Notes: generated by a model not told the origin, from the letters alone. DNA of 8,805 bases from an uncultured bacterium (GCA_903861055.1 CAIOSU010000128.1:1-8805); one strand, 5' to 3'. Counted from the first letter of the stretch, positions 1 through 5,432 are shown. A program made the numbers and translations.

Positions 1-1
1 C

Positions 2-871
2 ATTATGCTCATACGCCGCATACCCGAAAAGAACGCCGCTGCCCATATTGGCGATTGGCTAAAGGATGCGAAAGGCAGCTTTGAGTTACGTGGCAAAACC
101 TTGGGCATTATCGGCTACGGGCACATCGGTTCGCAGGTAAGCATTATGGCCGAGGCTATGGGACTAAAGGTATTGTACTACGATGTAGAGCCAAAGCTTG
201 GTTTGGGCAATGCTACTGGCTTGCGCTCGTTGAGCGAGATGCTGAAGAAAGCCGACATTGTAACCTTGCACGTACCAGGCGGCAGCGGCACCAAAAACCT
301 AATGAGCGCTACCCGCATCAAACAAATGAAAAAAGGCAGCATATTGCTCAACCTCAGCCGTGGCGATGTTGTCGATTTGAATGCCTTGAAAGAAGCCCTG
401 GTTAGCGGTCATGTTGCCGGAGCAGGGGTAGATGTGTTCCCGGTTGAGCCGGAAGGTAAAGGGCAGAAGTTTGAATCGCCGCTGCAAGGCTTACCAAATG
501 TGATATTGACCCCTCACATTGGTGGTAGCACCGAAGAGGCGCAGGTAAATATTGGTAGCGATGTGGCAGGCAAACTGATAAACCTATTGGATAGCGGTGC
601 CACCGTGGGCAGCCACACGGTACCACCGTTGAGCTTGCCATTGCAAGAGGGCACCAACCGCCTGCTGCACATACACCACAACAAGCCGGGCGTGCTATCA
701 GAGATAAATAGCATTATGGGCAAAATGGACGTGAACATTGCGGGCCAATACCTGAAAACCAACGATGACATTGGCTATGTGGTACTCGACATTGCCAAAG
801 CCCCCAGCAAAGACCTCCTAAAAGCCCTACAAGATGTGAAGCATACTATTAGGGCCAGGGTGTTGTATTGA
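2..871 (+). CDS. serA: D-3-phosphoglycerate dehydrogenase, 5' truncated by window edge
   Basis: This is the C-terminal part of the enzyme that oxidises 3-phosphoglycerate to 3-phosphohydroxypyruvate with NAD, the first step of serine synthesis in the cytoplasm. Numbering from the first visible Met (position 5), the Rossmann motif GYGHIG is at residues 37-42 and the catalytic Arg, Glu and His are R119 (SRGDVVD), E148 (PVEPEG) and H171 (TPHIGGS). These lie 121 residues before E. coli SerA R240, E269 and H292, so about 120 N-terminal residues lie outside the window and the Met at 5 is not the true start. A C-terminal ACT domain (about 218-288) keeps H224, N226 and N244, equivalent to the E. coli serine-binding residues H344, N346 and N364, so feedback inhibition by L-serine is expected. 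The protein ends in RARVLY, close to E. coli RARLLY. The next start codon, that of the rluF fragment, is 34 bp downstream. Confidence 0.94.
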   Translation: MMLIRRIPEKNAAAHIGDWLKDAKGSFELRGKTLGIIGYGHIGSQVSIMAEAMGLKVLYYDVEPKLGLGNATGLRSLSEMLKKADIVTLHVPGGSGTKNLMSATRIKQMKKGSILLNLSRGDVVDLNALKEALVSGHVAGAGVDVFPVEPEGKGQKFESPLQGLPNVILTPHIGGSTEEAQVNIGSDVAGKLINLLDSGATVGSHTVPPLSLPLQEGTNRLLHIHHNKPGVLSEINSIMGKMDVNIAGQYLKTNDDIGYVVLDIAKAPSKDLLKALQDVKHTIRARVLY

Positions 872-897
872 TTAGGTTGGTCTATTTCAAATTTGAA
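868..897 (+). promoter_or_regulatory. Probable original rluF promoter with a 12-bp palindrome
   Basis: CAAATTTG at 888-895 matches the Bacteroidota -7 box TAnnTTTG at all defined bases but the first. A TTG at 868-870 lies 17 bp upstream, a fitting -33 spacing. The box is inside a perfect 12-bp palindrome, TTCAAATTTGAA (886-897), eight bases before the ATG of the rluF fragment. Before the cassette arrived this would have driven rluF; now it would drive the fragment and rhuM-fic. The palindrome could be an operator or chance in AT-rich DNA. The assignment rests on sequence match only. Confidence 0.3.
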
Positions 898-901
898 TTT
901 A

Positions 902-982
902 CCCCATGCATACCAACCCTCCCGAATCCATCAGCCTCAACAAGTACATCAGCAGCACGGGGTTTTGCAGCCGTCGTGAGGC
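902..982 (+). repeat. Left copy of 81-bp direct repeat (rluF 5' end)
   Basis: It matches 2019-2099 at 77 of 81 positions. It starts at CCCC just before the ATG and ends in the Ala codon of CSRREA. The mismatches are at 911, 920, 938 and 974; base 983 also differs, as the third base of the Ala codon. All five are synonymous. Similarity ends abruptly on both sides: the left flank is the serA-rluF gap, and the right flank is AT-rich cassette DNA. Confidence 0.95.
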
Positions 983-1022
983 AAAATTGCATATTAAATT
1001 TGTATGTTTGTTAACTGACTAA
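906..1022 (+). pseudogene. rluF: Broken 5' fragment of rluF (38 codons)
   Basis: The reading frame begins at the same ATG as intact rluF and encodes the same first 26 residues (MHTNPPESIS to CSRREA), the start of the S4 RNA-binding domain. It then runs into cassette sequence (KLHIKFVCLLTD) and stops at TAA 1020-1022. It lacks the pseudouridine synthase domain and cannot be an enzyme. The residues after the break, KL, recall the DKL of the intact protein, so the true break might lie a few codons later with one codon lost. The frame is the same as that of rhuM-fic, whose ATG lies two codons after the TAA. Translation of this leader could feed ribosomes to rhuM-fic. Confidence 0.85.
1003..1010 (+). 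promoter_or_regulatory. Candidate -7 box of rhuM-fic
   Basis: TATGTTTG matches the Bacteroidota -7 consensus TAnnTTTG exactly and lies 18 bp before the ATG of rhuM-fic, in cassette-specific DNA. The nearest upstream TTG (987-989) is only 13 bp away, shorter than the usual 17-23, so the -33 element is doubtful. If it is active, the cassette has its own promoter and a leader of roughly 15 nt. Confidence 0.4.
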
Positions 1023-1028
1023 GCAAGC

Positions 1029-2018
1029 ATGCCAACGGAACATATAGAAGAATATAATGAAAGTGGTGTTTCCTTAAGGGTAGGTATAGATACCGATACC
1101 GTATGGCTTTCTCAAGACCAGCTTGCGACCTTGTTTGAGCAAACAAAGCAAAATATCAGCCTCCACATAGGTAATATTTTTTATGAAGGAGAGTTGACAA
1201 AAGAGTCAACTGTCAAGGAAAGCTTGACAGTTAGAACGGAAGGAAATAGAACGGTAAGCAGGAAGGTAAAGTATTACAACCTTGATGTAATAATATCAGT
1301 TGGATATAGGGTTAAATCACAGAGGGGTACTAGCTTTAGAAGGTGGGCCACAAAAATACTTAATACATATCTTACCCAAAGAGTGCTTGTAAACGCAGGC
1401 TTGCAAGGCAATACTCATTTATTGCACTATCAACAACTGGTAAAAGCGATAACAACTGCCGCAAAAACTGACCGTTCAACCGCTTTAACTGGGGATGAGG
1501 CAGAGGGGATTTTGTTCGTGCTAGAGCAGTATGCATTTGCTTTAGATACGCTAGACAAATACGATCATCAACAACTAACCATAGAAGCTAAACCTTCTGA
1601 GTACACTTGGGAGCTAACATATGAAGAGGGGCTAAAGCAAATAGCCGTATGGAAAAAAGCCCAAAATGCAGGTGCACTATTTGGCAATGAGAAAGATGAT
1701 ACTTTTAAAAGCTCGTTACGTTCGGTTTTTCAAGTCTTTAATGGCGAAGAACTGTATCCCAGTATAGAAGAAAAAGCAGCGAATTTGCTTTATTTTATTG
1801 TTAAGAACCACTCATTTTCTGATGGAAACAAACGTATAGGTGCAGGGTTATTTATCTATTTTATGCAGAAAAACACTAAACTATATAATAGGTTAGGAGA
1901 AAAACGCATCGCCGATAATGCTCTTGTTGCAATTACCATTATGATTGCAGAAAGTAAACCAGAAGAGAAAGATTTTATGATTAAGCTAGTAGTCAATCTA
2001 ATAAACGCCAACAACTAG
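1029..2018 (+). CDS. RhuM-Fic/Doc fusion protein (virulence RhuM/Fic/DOC family)
   Basis: This 329-residue protein has two parts. Residues about 10-120 form the RhuM domain (SLRVGIDTDTVWLSQDQLA; later YYNLDVIISVGYRVKSQRG), a helix-turn-helix-like module found in mobile and defence-associated genes. Residues about 195-329 form a Fic/Doc domain with the motif HSFSDGNKR at 261-269: H261 is the expected catalytic base and D265 the metal ligand. K268 follows N267 as in Doc, where the family phosphorylates its target, whereas AMP-transferring Fic enzymes usually have Gly there. A near match to the inhibitory motif (S/T)xxxE(G/N) occurs near the C-terminus as S309-E313-K314, with Lys in place of Gly or Asn. 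No separate antitoxin gene is adjacent. ATG 1029 is the only start that keeps the whole RhuM domain; it has no Shine-Dalgarno, as is normal here. The stop TAG is 4 nt before rluF. AT-rich composition and flanking repeats mark it as acquired. The family is certain; the target and the role (toxin, defence or regulator) are not. Confidence 0.93.
   Translation: MPTEHIEEYNESGVSLRVGIDTDTVWLSQDQLATLFEQTKQNISLHIGNIFYEGELTKESTVKESLTVRTEGNRTVSRKVKYYNLDVIISVGYRVKSQRGTSFRRWATKILNTYLTQRVLVNAGLQGNTHLLHYQQLVKAITTAAKTDRSTALTGDEAEGILFVLEQYAFALDTLDKYDHQQLTIEAKPSEYTWELTYEEGLKQIAVWKKAQNAGALFGNEKDDTFKSSLRSVFQVFNGEELYPSIEEKAANLLYFIVKNHSFSDGNKRIGAGLFIYFMQKNTKLYNRLGEKRIADNALVAITIMIAESKPEEKDFMIKLVVNLINANN
1192..1230. 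repeat. Two abutting perfect palindromes inside rhuM-fic
   Basis: AGTTGAC (1192-1198) pairs with GTCAACT (1205-1211) across a 6-nt loop. CTGTCAAG (1210-1217) pairs with CTTGACAG (1223-1230) across a 5-nt loop. The two stems share two bases, so RNA could form only one fully at a time. They lie in codons 55-68 (EL to TV). They may be a by-product of the similar codons in KESTVKESLTV, or an internal operator or switch. Confidence 0.55.
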
Positions 2019-2099
2019 CCCCATGCACACCAACCCACCCGAATCCATCAGCCTTAACAAGTACATCAGCAGCACGGGGTTTTGCAGCCGGCGTGAGGC
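2019..2099 (+). repeat. Right copy of 81-bp direct repeat (5' end of intact rluF)
   Basis: It is the partner of 902-982 and carries CCCC, the ATG and the first 26 codons of the complete rluF. It starts at the base after the stop codon of rhuM-fic, so the native rluF upstream region is absent here. The differences from the left copy are at 2028, 2037, 2055 and 2091, plus 2100 just outside. Confidence 0.95.
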
Positions 2100-2784
2100 G
2101 GATAAGCTGATTGCGGCGGGGCGAGTGATACTCAATGGCACGGTAGGCGTGTTGGGCAACCGGGTGCTGCCCAGCGATGAGGTGACCGTGGATGGCAAGC
2201 CCATCAAGAGCGCCGAGAACGATGTGTACATTGCCTTCAATAAGCCGGTGGGCGTTACTTGCACCACTGAGACCAACATCCGTGGCAATATTATTACCTA
2301 CATCAATCACCCGGAGCGCATTTTCCCCATCGGTAGGCTCGATAAGCCTTCGCAAGGGCTCATCTTCCTCACCAACGATGGCGACATTGTAAACAAGATA
2401 TTGCGCGCGGGCAACAACCACGAAAAGGAATACATAGTAACGGTAAACAAACCCATTACCACAGCCTTCATCAAAACCATGCAAAACGGCGTGCCGATAC
2501 TGGATACCGTTACCCAAAAGTGCGAGGTAGAGAAATTGAGCACCTTCGTGTTCCGTATAGTGCTTACGCAGGGCCTTAACCGACAAATACGCCGCATGTG
2601 CGATTACTTGGATTACGAGGTGCGAAAACTAGAGCGGGTGCGTATTATGAACATTACCCTACAAGGCATAGCTCCCGGCAAATGGCGCAGCCTTACCAAA
2701 GAAGAACTGGCTTACATCAATCAACAAACAGCAGGCTCAATTAAAACCGAAGAAGCCTCGAGGTTGAATGATGACGAGGAATAA
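2023..2784 (+). CDS. rluF: 23S rRNA pseudouridine synthase RluF, restored by the repeat
   Basis: E. coli RluF converts U2604 of 23S rRNA to pseudouridine. This 253-residue protein has an N-terminal S4 RNA-binding domain (about 8-55, LNKYISSTGFCSRREADKL) and an RsuA/RluB/E/F-type catalytic domain with GRLDKPSQGLIFLTNDGD. D107 in GRLD is the catalytic Asp. HEKEYIVTV, QGLNRQIRRMC and KLERVRIMN are close to E. coli RluF, which is longer because of a basic tail that is missing here; this one ends in a short acidic stretch. The first 26 codons lie in the 81-bp repeat. The start is 4 nt after the stop of rhuM-fic, so expression probably depends on transcription, and possibly translation, through the cassette. 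No promoter is visible in the few bases upstream; any within the end of rhuM-fic was not recognised. Confidence 0.94.
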   Translation: MHTNPPESISLNKYISSTGFCSRREADKLIAAGRVILNGTVGVLGNRVLPSDEVTVDGKPIKSAENDVYIAFNKPVGVTCTTETNIRGNIITYINHPERIFPIGRLDKPSQGLIFLTNDGDIVNKILRAGNNHEKEYIVTVNKPITTAFIKTMQNGVPILDTVTQKCEVEKLSTFVFRIVLTQGLNRQIRRMCDYLDYEVRKLERVRIMNITLQGIAPGKWRSLTKEELAYINQQTAGSIKTEEASRLNDDEE

Positions 2785-2796
2785 ACACAGCTAACG

Positions 2797-3012
2797 CGTC
2801 ATTGCGAAGGCACAGCATAACTTAGCTAACAACCGATACCTTGCGGTGCCTGTGGCAATCCCCTGCCACGAAGAATGATGTTCGAATACCAATGACCTTG
2901 TACGTATAATGTGCCGAGGGTAGTGCATTTAAGCCCACTTGCCACAGCCGTCAGGGGATTGCTTCAAAACGACAATTCGCGAAAAGCTCATTTGCCGTTT
3001 TTCGCAATGACG
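2797..3012. repeat. 216-bp imperfect inverted-repeat element (REP/MITE-like)
   Basis: The outer arms CGTCATTGCGAA (2797-2808) and TTCGCAATGACG (3001-3012) are perfect complements. Inner arms GCAATCCCCTG (2855-2865) and CAGGGGATTGC (2952-2962) also match perfectly. Smaller hairpins lie within: GTGGCA/TGCCAC (2852-2869) and GCGAAAA/TTTTCGC (2979-3005). It fills the gap between the convergent rluF and the membrane protein gene, so it could fold as a transcript end for both. It has no coding capacity. Related GTCATTGCGA-type repeats are dispersed in Bacteroidota genomes, a recollection that needs a copy count in this genome. Confidence 0.75.
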
Positions 3013-3029
3013 GTTGTTTTTAAGGGAGT

Positions 3030-3488
3030 TTAATTGCCGCCAGCAAAAAAGCCCCTTTCAGCCCAAGGAATCATGTAGATGATGATGGCTAAGGCCACGG
3101 AGAACCATACCGCTGCTTTGCGGTGCTTAAAAATAGGGTCGGTGGCGCGCTTGCTAAGTATGCGGCCCAAAGTGATGCAAATTACAGCAATCAACATACC
3201 TACCAAATGCTCTACTGCCCAAAAACGTAGGTTAGGGTCTTTCATGGCCTCGCCCATATTGCTCAGGGCCACTTCAACAGTAGGGCTGATAAAATACAAG
3301 GCTATGCCCAATAGCAACATAGTGTGGGTTACGGCCAAAAGTATCAGTCCAATTTTATCGTCGGCCTTGGTAAACGGCTTACGGCCCAACCAACCCACCA
3401 GGGCTTTTACGATAGCTATAACCAGCAAAAGCAAAACGGCATAACGCAGCGTGCTGTGTAAGTGCAATAGGGGAGTATATGCGCTCAT
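3030..3488 (-). CDS. Four-helix membrane protein, cytochrome b-like
   Basis: This 152-residue inner-membrane protein has predicted helices at about 14-34, 46-68, 90-110 and 124-141. It opens with MSAYTPLLHLHSTLRY; the HSxLRY motif followed by helices is typical of a small Bacteroidota family often labelled 'cytochrome B' or hypothetical. There is a His in or beside each helix (H9/H11, H55, H94, H122), which would suit heme binding as in cytochrome b561-type four-helix bundles, although CXXCH and other c-type motifs are absent. The ATG at 3488 was chosen because an upstream in-frame Met at 3572 would add a soluble leader unlike the family start. It is convergent with rluF and divergent from the secreted hydrolase. 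The exact function is unknown. Confidence 0.8.
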   Translation of the reverse strand: MSAYTPLLHLHSTLRYAVLLLLVIAIVKALVGWLGRKPFTKADDKIGLILLAVTHTMLLLGIALYFISPTVEVALSNMGEAMKDPNLRFWAVEHLVGMLIAVICITLGRILSKRATDPIFKHRKAAVWFSVALAIIIYMIPWAERGFFAGGN

Positions 3489-3650
3489 AGTATAAGTTTG
3501 TGGAGCTAAGTTAGGCAAAGTATAGTAAAACCAGAAGCGGCCATGTTTGCAACTACCGCTCCAAACGACCAAAGTAGGGCCTCACTATTAGTTTACGAAG
3601 GCATGTAAAAAGCCAAATTCTTAACAGTAACCTAACACTCGATTAGTTCT

Positions 3651-3685
3651 TTTGTTAAATTTAGCATCAAGTTCCGTATTCTTTC
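3651..3685 (+). promoter_or_regulatory. Possible promoter of the secreted hydrolase gene
   Basis: TTTG at 3651-3654 is followed after 22 bp by TATTCTTTC (3677-3685), an imperfect version of TAnnTTTG. The ATG is 22 bp further on. The spacing fits the Bacteroidota pattern but the -7 match is inexact, so this is a weak call. The rest of the 219-bp divergent gap (3489-3707) shows no other clear signal. Confidence 0.25.
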
Positions 3686-3707
3686 ATCTTTTATTCTCAC
3701 AAAACCC

Positions 3708-5144
3708 ATGAAAAAGATTTCCTCGCTAGTGCTTTTTCTTGCCTTGTACCTCGGTACTTTTGCGCAAGGAGAGATTGTATCCTATTACAAAATCAACACC
3801 CTTAATTTTGCCCAGCTCGATTCTATCTTGAATATTTTTGGCGCACAAGGCCTTATCGCCCCTAACTATGAGCTGGACGTATACAAGGTGCTTTATAAAA
3901 CCCCGTACCGCACCATCAACAACCTAGTTACCGTGAGCGGCGCCATGGTAGTGCCTAAAAATACAGAGTGCCCAGTGCCTATGGCGATGTACATGCATGG
4001 TACCGTGAGCGATAAAGAGGGAGTGCCATCATATGGCTCATCTGAAATGAATATTGGCCTATTGTTCGGCATGCTGGGCAACATAGTGGTGTTGCCCGAT
4101 TACTCAGGTCTCGGCGATAGCGACACCTCGGTTATCATCCACCCATACATACATGCCTGGTCGCAAGCCAACGATGGCATTAACATGATTCGTGCAGGCC
4201 GCCATCTGGAAGATTCGCTAGGCATTACCGATAATGGCCAGTTGTTCATTTTCGGATACTCACAAGGTGGGTTTGCCACTGCAGCAACGCTTCGCGAAAT
4301 CGAAGCCAACTACGCCTCCGAGTTTAATGTAACCGCATCGGCCCCTATGAGCGGAGCATTTGACCTTAAAGGCGCTCAGAAGGATTTGATTATTTCTGAT
4401 AGCGTTTATGCCACCCCAGGCTATTTGCCTTTCATCATTTTGTCTTACCAATCTATATACGGCAACTTGTACGATAGCATACAGCAAGTGCTTAAAAGTC
4501 CTTATGATAGCACTATGCCCGCGTTATTTTACTCAAAAAACTATGGTATAGGCTACATAAACGGCCAAGCTACACCAGTACCGAAAAACATGGTTCAAGA
4601 TTCTATCTTGGCTAGTTTTATTGCCGATAGTTTGCACCCTTTGAGGGTGGCTTTAGCGGAAAGCGACTTGTTGGATTGGGCACCACAATCGCCGGTTAAG
4701 CTCTTTTATTGCGACCAAGACGAACAAGTAACTTACCTAAACAGCGAAAACGCCTACACGAGTTGGACCGCCAATGGTGCGCCAAGCGTTGAAAAGCAAA
4801 ACCTAGGCCCTTACACCCACGGTGGTTGTGTGGAGTATGCCCTTATAAACGGGTTGGCATATTTCAATTCGTTTAGGGCTCCTTGCGTAGGCATAACTGA
4901 AGCCAACAACCTTGAGCTAAGCGTTTACCCTAACCCTACGCGCGGACTGGTAATACTTCAAAGTAAAGCCAAAGATGGCGGCAACGTTACTATTCAAAAC
5001 CTATTGGGGCAGCAGGTATACACTGGCACCTTAGAGCAAGGTGTGGCAGAAACAATAGACCTATCTTACCTTACCCCAGGCACCTACATAGTGCGCATGC
5101 AACAGGGCGAGCAGGTAAGCAGCAAAAAACTGATTATACAGTAA
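3708..5144 (+). CDS. Secreted alpha/beta hydrolase with T9SS type A sorting domain
   Basis: This 478-residue enzyme is likely an esterase, lipase or peptidase that acts at or outside the cell surface. A Sec signal peptide covers residues 1-20 (MKKISSLVLFLALYLG, cut after TFAQ). The alpha/beta hydrolase domain spans about 55-390: MHGT at 96-99, VVLPDYSGLGDS at 127-138, nucleophile S185 in GYSQGG, a candidate acid D338 (or D336) in FYCDQDEQV, and H371 in YTHGGC. The layout recalls secretory lipases and S9-type hydrolases; the substrate cannot be told. Residues about 403-478 form a Por secretion sorting domain (LSVYPNPTRG, then LLGQQVYTG and LTPGTYIVRM, ending KKLIIQ), which sends the folded protein through the outer membrane by the type IX system. 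It is transcribed alone, divergent from the membrane protein gene, with a terminator 120 bp downstream. Confidence 0.92.
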   Translation: MKKISSLVLFLALYLGTFAQGEIVSYYKINTLNFAQLDSILNIFGAQGLIAPNYELDVYKVLYKTPYRTINNLVTVSGAMVVPKNTECPVPMAMYMHGTVSDKEGVPSYGSSEMNIGLLFGMLGNIVVLPDYSGLGDSDTSVIIHPYIHAWSQANDGINMIRAGRHLEDSLGITDNGQLFIFGYSQGGFATAATLREIEANYASEFNVTASAPMSGAFDLKGAQKDLIISDSVYATPGYLPFIILSYQSIYGNLYDSIQQVLKSPYDSTMPALFYSKNYGIGYINGQATPVPKNMVQDSILASFIADSLHPLRVALAESDLLDWAPQSPVKLFYCDQDEQVTYLNSENAYTSWTANGAPSVEKQNLGPYTHGGCVEYALINGLAYFNSFRAPCVGITEANNLELSVYPNPTRGLVILQSKAKDGGNVTIQNLLGQQVYTGTLEQGVAETIDLSYLTPGTYIVRMQQGEQVSSKKLIIQ

Positions 5145-5159
5145 CGTAGTTGATACAAC

Positions 5160-5210
5160 GCCCCAAAGGGGCATAATAGTTATAGCCTGGGGAATCGCCC
5201 TCGGCACAAA
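5160..5210. repeat. Palindromic repeat of the GCCCC-AAA-GGGGC type
   Basis: GCCCC-AAA-GGGGC (5160-5172) is a perfect 5-bp stem, followed by TAGCCTGGGGAATCGCCC (5184-5201), which is itself partly self-complementary (GGG with CCC). This arrangement, an A/T-flanked GCCCC hairpin and then a second GC-rich hairpin, is common as a dispersed intergenic repeat in Bacteroidota. There is no T-run after the first stem, so it is not a classical terminator. The family assignment is from memory. Confidence 0.5.
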
Positions 5211-5264
5211 ATGCGGGTTTTAATAGCATAATCCATGAATACTGAAACCCAGCAACCACCTAGT

Positions 5265-5301
5265 AGCCCCGGTCAAAGCAATTTGGCTGGGGCTTTTGTT
5301 T
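5265..5301 (+). terminator. Rho-independent terminator of the secreted hydrolase gene
   Basis: AGCCCCGGTC (5265-5274) pairs with GGCTGGGGCT (5285-5294), ten pairs including two G-T wobbles, across a 10-nt loop. A TTTTGTTT tract follows (5294-5301). It lies 120 bp after the stop codon of the hydrolase and is oriented to end its transcript, insulating the E1 gene. Confidence 0.75.
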
Positions 5302-5385
5302 CGGTCTGAACCTTGATTAAGAAGAGGATTACTAGATTAGAAAAGGATTGCTACCCAATTCTAACCTTTATCATTTTTTGAAGCA

Positions 5386-5420
5386 GTCCATGGACCATCG
5401 TCTGTGGACCGTTGACTATT
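5386..5420 (+). repeat. Five degenerate 7-bp tandem units (GWCYRTN) upstream of the E1 promoter
   Basis: The units are GTCCATG, GACCATC, GTCTGTG, GACCGTT and GACTATT, with no gaps. Bases 1, 3 and 6 are the same in all five; bases 2, 4 and 5 vary only within W, Y and R. The first unit begins a perfect 10-bp palindrome, GTCCATGGAC (5386-5395). The tract ends four bases before the -7 box of the E1 gene and covers where a -33 box would be. It could be a set of repressor or activator sites, or a dispersed repeat. Confidence 0.65.
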
Positions 5421-5424
5421 TCAG

Positions 5425-5432
5425 TATCTTTG
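5425..5432 (+). promoter_or_regulatory. -7 box of the fused E1 dehydrogenase gene
   Basis: TATCTTTG is an exact TAnnTTTG match, 19 bp before the ATG at 5452, which would give a leader of roughly 12-16 nt. No good TTG stands at the usual -33 distance; that place is taken by the heptad tract, where only TGTGG is near. Transcription may need an activator bound there. Confidence 0.5.

Larger units (their letters stand above)
902..2018 (+). mobile_element. One-gene rhuM-fic cassette inserted in rluF with an 81-bp target duplication
   Basis: The unit from the left repeat copy to the stop codon of rhuM-fic is 1117 bp, and a second copy of the repeat (2019-2099) follows at once. Removing one repeat plus the gene would leave serA followed directly by an intact rluF. 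The inserted part (about 984-2018) is visibly richer in A and T than serA and rluF on either side. No recombinase, transposase, terminal inverted repeat or short target duplication is visible, so the element either moves with help from elsewhere or arrived by homologous recombination. The structure resembles the 'insertion with long target duplication' described for some restriction-modification genes. The duplication and its position are seen directly; mobility is inferred. Confidence 0.6.

Noticed and set aside
902..2099. Assembly artefact as the source of the duplicated rluF start
   Set aside because: The copies differ at four sites, all silent, and the DNA between them is a complete gene of different composition; a collapsed or duplicated read would give identical copies.
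902..2099. Insertion sequence or integron cassette
   Set aside because: No transposase, integrase, terminal inverted repeats, short target duplication or attC-like fold is visible.
1993..2586. Long open frame on the minus strand opposite rluF (197 codons)
   Set aside because: It overlaps a clearly recognised gene and both cassette junctions, and its sequence matches no family I know; it is a shadow of GC-rich codons in rluF.
3079..3444. Plus-strand open frame of 121 codons
   Set aside because: It lies fully inside the minus-strand membrane protein gene, which has convincing helices and a family-like start.
3489..3572. Upstream in-frame start for the membrane protein
   Set aside because: The added 28 residues are not membrane-like and do not match the usual family start; the Met at 3488 gives the expected short leader before HSTLRY.
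5386..5420. CRISPR array
   Set aside because: The units are 7 bp, degenerate and without spacers.
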